Assembly (NCBI GenBank): GCA_900553635.1
Contig: USDU01000009.1
Coordinates: 1 to 23,801 of the forward strand
Origin: an uncultured Lachnospiraceae bacterium
GTDB lineage: Bacteria > Bacillota_A > Clostridia > Lachnospirales > Lachnospiraceae
Direction: 5' to 3'
Length of the DNA stretch: 23,801 bases
Each line of letters opens with the position of its first letter. Positions within the stretch are counted from its first letter, which is position 1. This document shows positions 1 through 7,302 of the stretch, one piece after another. The notes under the pieces are model-generated. The model saw nothing but the letters and a program-made list of their open reading frames with translations. It did not search any database and was not told the DNA's origin. The translations under genes and the position numbers were made by a program.

Positions 1-1144
1 TGGCTCCTGCGTCGGTGCTGTAGTCGTAGTACATGATACGGCTGTCGGGATCTTCGGCGTGGAGCGTGATCCGGGCGTTCGCCGCATCCTGCCTGGTCAG
101 TGTATAGCAGACATTGACCGGATCGGTCGTGTCCGGACGTACCGGAGAGGATACAGGCTCCGGTGTGTCGGTTGTGGGCAGCTCTGGCAGGTTTTTCCCC
201 TTCTGAAGACCAAAGAACGCGGCAATTCCAGCGGCGTCACATTTGCCGAGCTCTGCCAGCTTTTCATCGGTATTCATGCGTGCCCAGTCGTCATCCTGAT
301 CCATGTAACCGTGCTCGATGATGATAGCCGGAATCCTAAGCGCCTTGCTTTCCCGGATGATTCCATAGTAATCTGCCCCTTTGCTTCCAAGCCGTGTCTT
401 CACCCCTTTGGATACGAAGCCGTCGCCGACCAGCCGGCTCAGCACCTGATCGCCGACACCCTTTCCCCAGGCGTAGTAGCTTCCGAAAGCTGAGGTGAAT
501 ACTTCGGATCCGAAAAAATTGTGTTCCTCTGAGGCATTCAGATGCAGACTAATCAGATAGTCCGCGCCTACGGATTTTGCGTAGGCCGCCCGCTGTTTCA
601 GGGTCAGGGCTTTGTCTGTCTCCCGCGTATACAGAACTTCCACATTGCCGTAGGCGGACAGCTCCGCGCCTGCCGCCTGCGCGATTTTCAGCGTCAGATC
701 CTTTTCGAAGGTATCACGGTATTTCGCGCCCAGCTCCTGCTCGTCGGTGATTCCCGGACCGCCGTGACCGGGATCGAGGACGATGCGGATACGGGGAACC
801 CTGGGTTCCGCAGCCAGTTCTTCCGGACTCAAAAGCCCTGTCTCATTTGACTGCGCGTCGGCGTCTTCCTTTTCTGTTCCCTCCGTCTCAGCGTTTCCAT
901 TTTCTTCCAATTCTTTCTCATCACTTGCGGATGCCGCATCCTCTCCTGCTGCCATAAACACATTTCCCCCGGACGCCAAAAGAGCAGACCCGGCATCACT
1001 GCCAGGTCCGCTGATTTCATTGTCTTGCATGGAATATACCAGAAGCAGGGCGATGACTGCCACGCAGAGCACCGCCGCCCCGGTCAGAACATATTGCAGC
1101 CGGAGTAACGCCTTTTTCCGTCTTCTTTTACTGTTCTTTTTCAT
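1..1144 (-). CDS. N-acetylmuramoyl-L-alanine amidase, membrane-anchored (3' end outside window)
   Basis: This is a zinc-dependent cell-wall hydrolase of the Amidase_3 family, which cuts the bond between N-acetylmuramic acid and the stem peptide. Reading from ATG at 1144, 381 codons are open to the left edge. Residues 1-12 are very basic, residues 17-38 form one membrane segment, and residues 40-118 are an acidic, low-complexity linker. The catalytic domain starts near 119: DPGHGG gives zinc ligand His127, Glu147 (in FEKDL) is the second ligand, His201 (in ISLHLNAS) the third, and Glu277 (in IIIEHGY) the catalytic acid. The domain ends near residue 313. A Pro/Thr-rich linker follows, then the start of an extra C-terminal domain cut by the window edge. 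The gene lies 51 bases after the permease and has only a weak ribosome site, so it may share the ABC operon's transcript. The family call is firm; the physiological role is inferred. Confidence 0.9.
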   Translation of the reverse strand, partial: MKKNSKRRRKKALLRLQYVLTGAAVLCVAVIALLLVYSMQDNEISGPGSDAGSALLASGGNVFMAAGEDAASASDEKELEENGNAETEGTEKEDADAQSNETGLLSPEELAAEPRVPRIRIVLDPGHGGPGITDEQELGAKYRDTFEKDLTLKIAQAAGAELSAYGNVEVLYTRETDKALTLKQRAAYAKSVGADYLISLHLNASEEHNFFGSEVFTSAFGSYYAWGKGVGDQVLSRLVGDGFVSKGVKTRLGSKGADYYGIIRESKALRIPAIIIEHGYMDQDDDWARMNTDEKLAELGKCDAAGIAAFFGLQKGKNLPELPTTDTPEPVSSPVRPDTTDPVNVCYTLTRQDAANARITLHAEDPDSRIMYYDYSTDAGA

Positions 1145-1195
1145 ACTATCTTACCGTTTTTTATTCTGTCTGGTTCCTGTTTTCAGCCCTTCCTG

Positions 1196-2596
1196 TTACT
1201 CATTTCGAATCGCTGCCAGCGGACTTAAGCGCATAGCCCGAAGTGCCGGGAACAATCCTGCCAGCATACCGATCACTACCGCGAAAACAAGCGCCAGCAG
1301 CGTCAGATAGGGAGGAATGTATGACACATTCGAGTAATAACTGTCCCGCAGGATGAAATTGATAATGGCCGATATCATATAGCTGAGAACGATTCCCGCA
1401 ATTCCACCGATGAAACCGATAAAGCCCGCCTCTGCCAGGAACATATTGCGGATAGCAGACATATCGCAGCCCAGCACCTTCATGACGCCGATTTCCTTGG
1501 TTCTCTCATAGATGGACATCATCATGGTATTCGCGATGCCAATAGCAGCCACGAACAGGGATACCGCGCCGATACCGCCCAGGGTCGCCTGAATGGAACG
1601 GGAGCTCTGTTGTACCTGCTCCATCCATTCCGCATTGCTGTTGGCCTGCAGTCCCAGATTCTGTATCTCCTGCTGCACAGCCTTGACATTCTTCATATCG
1701 TCCACGCGGATATAAGCCGAATCGTAATAAATCTCTTTATAGGGCTTGCCGGACTTGGTGGTAGGCTGGCCCGGAATGGCCTTTCCCTTATAAATCTTTT
1801 TCAACTGCATTTTCAGCGCTTCCACATCACAGAGTACGCTGTTGGAATTCTCCGTATAGTCATTTTCTGTACCCGCCATCACGCCGCAGGCCGGAATCAG
1901 ATACTTCTTCGGCGCTGCCACCGGAGCTCCCTTCTCGTCGGTACCGCCATTCTTGCTGTTCCAGTAGGCGTCCGTATCGAAAATGATAAACAGCGGATCC
2001 TTCATATAATCAATGTCTGCCAGCTGGCCCGTATCCCAGTAATACTGGTTCGTCTTTGCGTCATAAAAGTCCGTGATTACCGTATTACCGTATAAGAATT
2101 TCAGCTCCGAGTCTGACAGCGGCAGCTCGCTTCCCTCTGTCAGCTCCAGGTTCATCTTCTGCAGGGCTTCCTTACTCATACCCTGAATATTCAGATAAGC
2201 TTCCCATTTTCCATACTTGGCAATGGCTGAGGTGGAAAGAACCGGGGAGGCGAGCTCCACGTGATCGATGGCTGCCAGCGTCTCTATCATGGTATCGTTG
2301 ATCCGGATCGGCTCATTGTCGGCAGAGCCGGACGAACTGCTTTCCGCAGTCATGGCCATGCCGCCCCCGCCGTAATGCATTCCGCCGCCATTTTCATTGG
2401 GATAGACCGTAATCGTGGTCAGGCCTCCGTACTGCTCGATCTGTTCCATATTGGACTTGCTGAGTCCCAGTCCCAGGGAAATCATAACCATAATGGAAGC
2501 CGTTCCCACAACTACGCCCAGCACCGTCAGAACTGTTCTGAGCTTCCGCCTCCAGAGGCTGCTCAGACTCATTTTGAGCAAATCGCTAAAACTCAT
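1196..2596 (-). CDS. MacB/FtsX-type ABC transporter permease
   Basis: This 466-residue permease follows the MacB plan of four membrane segments: about 20-42, a large outside domain about 43-338, then about 339-361, 390-412 and 430-450. The MacB-family coupling motif ERTKEIGVMKVLG (364-376) follows the second segment, and the protein ends with the usual SPLAAIRNE-type tail. MacB proteins are not classic channels; they couple cytoplasmic ATP hydrolysis to work on the outer face (export, lipoprotein handling or hydrolase control). The outside domain has an odd Gly/His/Met-rich insert at about 69-82, then a Ser-rich stretch. The gene starts 3 bases after the surface-protein gene, so translation is probably coupled, and it completes an ATPase-surface protein-permease operon. 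The substrate cannot be read from the sequence. Confidence 0.92.
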   Translation of the reverse strand: MSFSDLLKMSLSSLWRRKLRTVLTVLGVVVGTASIMVMISLGLGLSKSNMEQIEQYGGLTTITVYPNENGGGMHYGGGGMAMTAESSSSGSADNEPIRINDTMIETLAAIDHVELASPVLSTSAIAKYGKWEAYLNIQGMSKEALQKMNLELTEGSELPLSDSELKFLYGNTVITDFYDAKTNQYYWDTGQLADIDYMKDPLFIIFDTDAYWNSKNGGTDEKGAPVAAPKKYLIPACGVMAGTENDYTENSNSVLCDVEALKMQLKKIYKGKAIPGQPTTKSGKPYKEIYYDSAYIRVDDMKNVKAVQQEIQNLGLQANSNAEWMEQVQQSSRSIQATLGGIGAVSLFVAAIGIANTMMMSIYERTKEIGVMKVLGCDMSAIRNMFLAEAGFIGFIGGIAGIVLSYMISAIINFILRDSYYSNVSYIPPYLTLLALVFAVVIGMLAGLFPALRAMRLSPLAAIRNE

Positions 2597-2599
2597 GGA

Positions 2600-4411
2600 T
2601 TACTCCTTTTCTGTATCGTCTGCGTCGTCAGTGTCTTCTGCGTCCCCGCCCAGATCCACTTCCTCCAGGCCGTCCAAATCCTCTGCGTCCAGAAGAGCTG
2701 CCGCTTTCTTTGCCTTTTTCTTACGAATGACGATAACAGCCACAACGGCTGCAAGGATAAGCACCAGCGGAACCAGGACATACCAGATCTTGAAGCCGCC
2801 CTGGGACTGACTGCCGTCGTCCATCATTCCGTCGTCCGTCATTCCGTCGTCATAATCCATCATTTCCGTCACATAGAGCTCCATCTCTTTTTCGATGGTT
2901 GTTTTTTCTCCGGACTCGTCCTCAAAGGTAATGAGAATTTTCACCTTGCCATCGTCTGTGGTGGCTGCCGCGCCGCTCAGATACGCGTCCACGGAACCGG
3001 TTGCGCCCGGATCGATATTGCCCAGATAGGTGTCGCCGCCGGTGACGGAATCTGCCTGGAATTTTACAGAAGCATTGTAAAGCTTGGTTTTGCCGATATT
3101 ATAGAGGCTGAAGGATACGTTAGCCTCACCGCCCACCTCGATGGACTGGGGCGTCACCTCGACACTGCTGGTGTCAATCCGTGCCTCCTGGCGCACCGGA
3201 ATGGATACGCTGGCGGTATTCTCATAAGCGTTGACACTCTCGTCCTCATAATTCATCTTTACATTGATGACGTAAGGCTTCTGAGCCAGGTCGGAACGGG
3301 CCTCCAGTTCAATGCTGATGTCCTTGTTCGCGCCTGCCGCAATCTTGTCCACGAATACGGTGCTGGATCCTGCGGTGGGCAGGAAGGAAGCCGCCACATA
3401 GGTGGTATCGGTGCTCTCGCTGGCCGCCTGGATATCAAATACCATATTCTTTACCGCGGTAGCCTTGGAGGTGTTCTGCATGTGCAAGGTCAGCGTGAAG
3501 GTGTCTCCTGCGTGTACGGTCTCCGGACTGGTGGAAAATCCGGTTACAATGACACGAGGCGTAGAAGACTTGCCGTCTGCTGAGATTCCTGTGGTTCCCA
3601 CTACTTTTACGTAGGAAGTCAGGGTTACGGTAGTCAGGCTCTTGTCATCATTTTCAAAGGTTACACTAAAGGAAATGGGCATATAGCCGCTGGGCGCATC
3701 CTTTCTTGTCTTCAGCGTCCAGGTCAGCTCCCGGCGCCGCTCCATATCCGTACCGCCGTCGTCTGTACCCGGCAGACGGTCGATAGTCTGGCTGTAATTG
3801 GAGGTTTCAATCTCGAAGGGCCATTTTGCCGCGTCCTCGCTGATAGCCGGAGTCACTACCACATTTTTCACACGGGTACGTCCCATGTTGACCACCGGAA
3901 GCACCACGTTGACCTGCTGGCCCGCGTTGGCCACCGGGGTTACCCAGTTACCGCCCACCATGATGTTATTGTTGGTGGTCGTCGGGGTGGTGTCGGGGGT
4001 GGTGTCACCGGTGTCCGCTGATGAAACAAAGGTATCCAGCTTTGCGGTTGCCTTGGCCAGATATGCGGTTACCTGCTCACTGGTACGCATATTGGAAATG
4101 ACTGTTTCTGCATCCTTCTTTGCTTTGTCAAAATCAGCCTTCTTATCGGCAGACACGGAATCCTTCAACGCATCATAATAATCCGCAAGCTGATCCAGTG
4201 CATTTTTCTTAGCATCTGCCAATTGCTCCGCTGGGGTCTTTTCTGTTCCTGTTGTAACTCCCGCTCCGGCTCCACCTGTCGGTTCCGCCTGCACCGCCGG
4301 AGTTCCTGCCGTCGCCTGCGCTACCATGGGCTGTGCCATTCCCGCTGCCGGAACTGCCAACGCGCCGCACATCATCAGCACCAGTATTTTTTTCATCCAC
4401 TTATTCTTCAT
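2600..4411 (-). CDS. Membrane-anchored surface protein with CARDB-like repeats, ABC operon partner
   Basis: This 603-residue exported protein carries a signal peptide (KK then a hydrophobic core, about 7-36). A charged helical stretch at about 60-130 is probably coiled coil, and a Thr/Asn-rich linker follows (about 135-150). At least three beta-rich repeats resembling CARDB or COG1361 domains follow; phrases such as VVNMGRTRVKNVVV, MQNTSKATAVKNMVF and LYNIGKTKLYNASVKF recur at equivalent places. A DDGM-type repeat (517-533) precedes a membrane segment (540-562), a Lys-rich stop-transfer (563-569) and a strongly acidic tail of about 30 residues predicted to be cytoplasmic. It lies between the ATPase (5 bases) and the permease (3 bases), where a MacA/HlyD adaptor would normally be encoded, so it may be the extracellular partner of the transporter (inference). 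No HlyD-type lipoyl or barrel domain is visible. Function unknown. Confidence 0.8.
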   Translation of the reverse strand: MKNKWMKKILVLMMCGALAVPAAGMAQPMVAQATAGTPAVQAEPTGGAGAGVTTGTEKTPAEQLADAKKNALDQLADYYDALKDSVSADKKADFDKAKKDAETVISNMRTSEQVTAYLAKATAKLDTFVSSADTGDTTPDTTPTTTNNNIMVGGNWVTPVANAGQQVNVVLPVVNMGRTRVKNVVVTPAISEDAAKWPFEIETSNYSQTIDRLPGTDDGGTDMERRRELTWTLKTRKDAPSGYMPISFSVTFENDDKSLTTVTLTSYVKVVGTTGISADGKSSTPRVIVTGFSTSPETVHAGDTFTLTLHMQNTSKATAVKNMVFDIQAASESTDTTYVAASFLPTAGSSTVFVDKIAAGANKDISIELEARSDLAQKPYVINVKMNYEDESVNAYENTASVSIPVRQEARIDTSSVEVTPQSIEVGGEANVSFSLYNIGKTKLYNASVKFQADSVTGGDTYLGNIDPGATGSVDAYLSGAAATTDDGKVKILITFEDESGEKTTIEKEMELYVTEMMDYDDGMTDDGMMDDGSQSQGGFKIWYVLVPLVLILAAVVAVIVIRKKKAKKAAALLDAEDLDGLEEVDLGGDAEDTDDADDTEKE

Positions 4412-4416
4412 TTATC

Positions 4417-5145
4417 TTATTCCCCCTCTATCTGCTCTGATTTATTTCGATTGTCTTCTATCTTCACAATCTTACCATCAATAATATGAAAAATCCGATC
4501 CGCGAAGCTGGCCAGATGGTTGTCATGGGTTACCATCACCAGGGTCTGATTCCGCTCCCGGACTACCTTCTGCATCAACCGCATGACCTCTGCTGAAGTG
4601 TTCGAGTCCAGATTACCCGTAGGCTCGTCAGCAAAGATAATCTCCGGATCCAGCACCAGGGCTCTCGCCACGCCCACACGCTGCTGCTGGCCGCCCGACA
4701 TCTCGTTGGGCCGGTGATCCTTGTGCTTGGACAGTCCCACCAGTTCCAGCATCTTATCGGCTTTTTCCATCCGTTCCTTCTTCGGCACGCCACGAAACAT
4801 CAGCGGCAGCGCCACATTTTCCACAGCGTCCATGGTGCCCAGCAGATTAAAGGACTGGAAGATAAAGCCCACATGCTCCCGCCGGAACTTTACCAGCTGG
4901 TTCTCATTCATTTTCTCCAGATGCTGTCCTGCTATGACAATCTCGCCCTTCGTGGGCTTCTCCAGTCCTGCCAGCATGTTCAGCATCGTCGATTTACCGG
5001 AACCGGAGGTTCCCACGATGGAACAGAACTCCCCGCGGTAAATCGTCAAATCCACACCGTTCAGCGCACGTACCTTATTTTCGCCGACTCGGTAAATCTT
5101 ATAAAGATTCTTCACCTGAATCACAGGTTCTCTTTTCTGCGCCAT
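4417..5145 (-). CDS. ABC transporter ATP-binding protein, MacB/LolD type
   Basis: This 242-residue ATPase powers the permease two genes downstream. All parts are present: Walker A GTSGSGKST (45-53), Q-loop Gln97 in FIFQSFNLL, signature MSGGQQQRV (149-157), Walker B EIIFADEP (168-175), D-loop GNLDS and the switch His207 in MVTHD. The short form and the NLLGTMDAVENVALPL segment are typical of the LolD/MacB/YknY branch. The frame stays open back to an ATG at 5274, but that extension is Arg/Cys-rich, overlaps a predicted promoter and leader hairpin, and is poorly placed. The ATG at 5145 has GGAGAGAG just upstream and gives the normal family N-terminus, so I chose it. It is first in the operon. 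Confidence 0.93.
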   Translation of the reverse strand: MAQKREPVIQVKNLYKIYRVGENKVRALNGVDLTIYRGEFCSIVGTSGSGKSTMLNMLAGLEKPTKGEIVIAGQHLEKMNENQLVKFRREHVGFIFQSFNLLGTMDAVENVALPLMFRGVPKKERMEKADKMLELVGLSKHKDHRPNEMSGGQQQRVGVARALVLDPEIIFADEPTGNLDSNTSAEVMRLMQKVVRERNQTLVMVTHDNHLASFADRIFHIIDGKIVKIEDNRNKSEQIEGE

Positions 5146-5163
5146 TTTCTCTCTCCTGTGCCT

Positions 5164-5195
5164 GCGGTCCTGCCGCGCCCGGCAGGGCGAACCGC
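5164..5195 (-). promoter_or_regulatory. Stem-loop in the ABC operon leader
   Basis: CCTGCC (5169-5174) pairs with GGCAGG (5181-5186) around a six-base loop, and outer arms GCGGT (5164-5168) and ACCGC (5191-5195) pair with a four-base bulge on one side. The structure is in the predicted 5' untranslated region, 18 bases before the ATPase start codon and just before its ribosome site. It has no U-tract, so it is not a simple terminator. A role in mRNA stability or translation control is inference. Confidence 0.5.
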
Positions 5196-5219
5196 TACAT
5201 CTAGTGTTATCTATGATCA

Positions 5220-5228
5220 AGTATAGCA
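5220..5228 (-). promoter_or_regulatory. Extended -10 promoter of the ABC operon
   Basis: On the minus strand TGC-TATACT forms an extended -10 element about 75 bases before the ATPase start at 5145. The hexamer 17 bases upstream is a poor -35 match, as often found with extended -10 promoters. It places transcription start inside the region otherwise read as an N-terminal extension of the ATPase. Confidence 0.5.
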
Positions 5229-5277
5229 TACGCCTAACATAAAAACTATTTAAGAAATTATTAATTTGCTGCATGCG

Positions 5278-5311
5278 AAAACCCCGAAAGCCACTGTCCG
5301 CCTCCGGGGTT
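5278..5311 (-). terminator. Rho-independent terminator of glyA
   Basis: On the minus strand, 21 bases after the glyA stop, AACCCCG (opposite 5305-5311) pairs with CGGGGTT (opposite 5280-5286), with further partial pairing inside, followed by a short TTTT run. Stem and position fit a terminator; the T-run is short, so some read-through into the ABC operon is possible. Confidence 0.65.
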
Positions 5312-5332
5312 CCACACTATTTTCTATTCTTT

Positions 5333-6574
5333 TTACATATCCAGCGGATACTTGTCTGTCAGGCTCTTTACCAGCGCTTTCGCCTTCTCAGTGGCACTCT
5401 CGCCCTCCTTGATCATCAGGGCTACCGCCTCCGCGATGGTCTCCATATTCTCTTCCTTCAGTCCTCTTGCCGTAACCGCCGGAGTTCCGATGCGGACGCC
5501 GCTGGTGACGAAGGCCGATTTCGGGTCGTTGGGAATGGTGTTTTTGTTTGCGGTGATATTGGCCGCGTCCAGCAGATGCTCCACCTCTTTACCGGTCAGG
5601 TCAAAGGGCGTCAGGTCTATCAGCATCAGGTGATTGTCGGTACCGCCGGACACGATCTTGATGCCGCGGTCCATCAGTCCCTTGCAGAGCGCCTGGGCGT
5701 TCTTTACAATCTGCTGCTGATATTCTTTATATTCAGGCTGCAGCGCCTCCTGGAAGCAGACTGCCTTGGCCGCAATCACATGCATCAGCGGACCGCCCTG
5801 GATGCCCGGGAAGACAGCCTTGTTGAAGTTGAACTGCTTCGCGGTCGCCGCGTCGGAGAGAATCATGCCGCCTCTGGGTCCTCTGAGGGTCTTGTGGGTG
5901 GTGGTCGTCGTCACATGGGCGTAAGGAATCGGGCTCGGATGCACGCCTGCCGCCACTAGTCCGGCGATGTGCGCCATATCCACCATCAGGTAAGCACCCA
6001 CCTCGTCGGCAATCTCACGGAACCGCTTGAAATCAATGGTTCTGGCGTAAGCGCTGGCTCCGGCGATGATCATCTTCGGCTTGCACTCCTTCGCGATACG
6101 CAAGATTTCATCGTAATCCAGCACACCATCGTCGTTGACTCCGTACGGAACCACGTTAAAATAGGTTCCGGAGAAGTTCGCGGGGCTTCCGTGTGTCAGG
6201 TGTCCGCCGTGGGCCAGATTCTGTCCCATGATGGTATCGCCCGGCTTCAGCATGGCGAACTGTACTGCCATATTGGCCTGCGCGCCGGAATGGGGCTGTA
6301 CATTCACGTACTCGCAGCCGAAGAGCTTCTTCGCCCGCTCACGTGCCAGCTCCTCCACCTCGTCCACGCATTCGCAGCCGCCGTAATAACGTTTTCCCGG
6401 ATATCCTTCTGCATATTTATTGGTCAGGGGGCTTCCCATGGCGGCCATGACCGCTTTGGATACCCAGTTTTCCGATGCAATCAGCTCAATATGACTGTTC
6501 TGACGGGCCATCTCTGCCTCGATGGCTGCCGCTACTTCCTTGTCCACTGCCTTCACTTCATCCAATGAATACAT
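5333..6574 (-). CDS. glyA: Serine hydroxymethyltransferase
   Basis: This PLP enzyme interconverts serine plus tetrahydrofolate with glycine plus methylene-tetrahydrofolate, the main source of one-carbon units for purine, thymidylate and methionine synthesis. The protein has the usual bacterial length of 413 residues. Visible motifs are LIASENWVS near the N-terminus, the tetrahydrofolate-site stretch [15 protein letters not shown] (52-66), DMAHIAGL around 199-206, and the PLP lysine Lys228 in [14 protein letters not shown]. An AGGAGG ribosome site lies just before the ATG. It is a single-gene unit with its own promoter (6654-6682) and terminator (5278-5311). No riboswitch was recognised in the leader of about 75 bases. 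Confidence 0.97.
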   Translation of the reverse strand: MYSLDEVKAVDKEVAAAIEAEMARQNSHIELIASENWVSKAVMAAMGSPLTNKYAEGYPGKRYYGGCECVDEVEELARERAKKLFGCEYVNVQPHSGAQANMAVQFAMLKPGDTIMGQNLAHGGHLTHGSPANFSGTYFNVVPYGVNDDGVLDYDEILRIAKECKPKMIIAGASAYARTIDFKRFREIADEVGAYLMVDMAHIAGLVAAGVHPSPIPYAHVTTTTTHKTLRGPRGGMILSDAATAKQFNFNKAVFPGIQGGPLMHVIAAKAVCFQEALQPEYKEYQQQIVKNAQALCKGLMDRGIKIVSGGTDNHLMLIDLTPFDLTGKEVEHLLDAANITANKNTIPNDPKSAFVTSGVRIGTPAVTARGLKEENMETIAEAVALMIKEGESATEKAKALVKSLTDKYPLDM

Positions 6575-6653
6575 TGTAAAATCCTCCTCGTTTTACGGCG
6601 CTTCGACTGTGAGTGTCTTTCTCTGGCGCACATTTGTCTTTTTTGTTTGCTTT

Positions 6654-6682
6654 ATTATATGAAAGCAGACCGAAAAAAGCAA
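6654..6682 (-). promoter_or_regulatory. SigA-type promoter of glyA
   Basis: On the minus strand TTGCTT (opposite 6677-6682) and TATAAT (opposite 6654-6659) are separated by exactly 17 bases. It lies about 80 bases before the glyA start codon. The -10 is perfect and the -35 matches at the key TTG. Confidence 0.8.
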
Positions 6683-6747
6683 GTATTTTTTTGCAAAATA
6701 TTATAGTTCGTATATTTGTAAACCCAGGTTCCGAAGTCAGATAACTT

Positions 6748-6776
6748 TATGTCTATCTTTGTCGTTTCTTGTCGGA
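6748..6776 (+). promoter_or_regulatory. 10-bp-phased TGTC repeats, possible tandem 0A-like boxes
   Basis: TGTC occurs at 6750, 6760 and 6770, so three copies are exactly one helical turn apart. The last two are TTTGTCG and CTTGTCG, close to the first part of the Spo0A box consensus TTTGTCRAA. Tandem 0A boxes about 10 bp apart are known for Spo0A targets. The tract is about 110 bases upstream of a gene for a Spo0A-type DNA-binding domain and about 70 bases upstream of the glyA -35, so it could act on either gene. Functional assignment is inference. Confidence 0.4.
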
Positions 6777-6826
6777 TTCCTGCTTTCTCATCGAACTTTC
6801 TGTCCTTATTCGTCATCATTTTCTGA

Positions 6827-6854
6827 AACAAACATCTCGCGTAAACTGTTTGTT
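6827..6854. repeat. Inverted repeat AACAAACA/TGTTTGTT upstream of the first Spo0A_C gene
   Basis: AACAAACA (6827-6834) and TGTTTGTT (6847-6854) are perfect eight-base inverted arms around 12 bases. The left arm is within TGAAACAAACA (6824-6834), repeated exactly 60 bases later at 6884-6894 across the start codon of the next gene. It could be an operator or an mRNA structure near the ribosome site; no T-run makes it a terminator. Confidence 0.4.
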
Positions 6855-6882
6855 CTATTTTTCTATGAGGGGAGTTTTATCA

Positions 6883-7239
6883 ATGAAACAAACAATCCAG
6901 ATTCTGCTGAACTCGGCCGGTGTGTTCAGCCACTACTGCGGATACCGCTATTTTATCCGCGCTGTGGAACTTGCTGTTCAGGATCCCACCCGTCTCCAGT
7001 ATATTCAGAAGGCTATCTATGTCACCGTAGCCTTTGAATATGCCACCACTGTAACCAGTGTGGAGCGGGACATTCGAACCATCCGCGATGTGATGATGAG
7101 GAATGGCGGCCATCAGCTTCTCGTCCGAATGACCGGCAGTCCGGTCTGGTCCGACAAAACGCCCTATCCGAAGGATCTGATTGCCATCTTCTGCGAGTAC
7201 CTGCTTCACAGGAAAGAAACACTCCCGATGGCACAGTAG
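6883..7239 (+). CDS. Stand-alone Spo0A C-terminal-domain DNA-binding protein (first copy)
   Basis: This 118-residue protein is made almost wholly of a Spo0A_C-like domain, the winged/helix-turn-helix DNA-binding half of the sporulation master regulator. Key features are GYRYFIRAV (20-28), the IYVTVAFEY helix (45-53) and SVERDIRTIRDV (59-70), which aligns with the recognition helix pattern SRVERAIRHAIEV of true Spo0A. No phosphoacceptor receiver domain precedes it, so it cannot be switched by the usual phosphorelay. The ATG at 6883 was chosen because GGGGAG lies eight bases before it and family similarity begins there. A second copy lies at 8973-9311. It converges with the Wzz-type gene and shares a terminator with it. 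Targets are unknown. Confidence 0.8.
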   Translation: MKQTIQILLNSAGVFSHYCGYRYFIRAVELAVQDPTRLQYIQKAIYVTVAFEYATTVTSVERDIRTIRDVMMRNGGHQLLVRMTGSPVWSDKTPYPKDLIAIFCEYLLHRKETLPMAQ

Positions 7240-7261
7240 CTATACCGGGAAGAACAGAAAA

Positions 7262-7290
7262 AGCCCGGCAGCCTTTCAGGCCGCCGGGCT
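7262..7290. terminator. Bidirectional terminator between Spo0A_C copy 1 and the Wzz-type gene
   Basis: AGCCCGGC (7262-7269) pairs with GCCGGGCT (7283-7290); inside, GCCT (7271-7274) pairs with AGGC (7278-7281). The plus strand continues CTTTCTATGTTTTT and the minus strand TTTTTC, so it can end transcripts from both convergent genes. Stops lie at 7239 (plus) and 7303 (minus). Confidence 0.88.
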
Positions 7291-7302
7291 CTTTCTATGT
7301 TT

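Larger units (their letters stand above)
6683..6882. other. Regulatory intergenic region between glyA and the first Spo0A_C gene
   Basis: Together with the glyA leader and promoter, this is the only gene-free stretch over 300 bases (6575-6882). It is AT- and pyrimidine-rich. It holds three TGTC motifs phased at 10 bp (6750-6774), an eight-base inverted repeat (6827-6854) and an 11-base direct repeat shared with the start of the next gene. I found no convincing plus-strand SigA promoter; a short open frame from 6769 lacks a ribosome site and is not believed to be coding. Confidence 0.6.

Noticed and set aside
2261..3583. A 440-codon open frame on the plus strand opposite the ABC surface protein and permease
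   Set aside because: It runs antisense to two well-supported genes, has no ribosome site or recognisable domain, and its His/Cys-rich make-up is typical of antisense shadow frames in this base composition.
5146..5274. An N-terminal extension of 43 codons for the ABC ATPase
   Set aside because: It overlaps the predicted promoter and leader hairpin, is Arg/Cys-rich, and the ATG at 5145 has a proper ribosome site and normal family start.
6575..6653. A riboswitch or T-box in the glyA leader
   Set aside because: The leader is too short and shows no conserved core of a glycine, SAM or tetrahydrofolate riboswitch.
6769..6882. An N-terminal extension of the first Spo0A_C protein
   Set aside because: No ribosome site precedes it, the composition is unlike the domain, and the ATG at 6883 is well supported.
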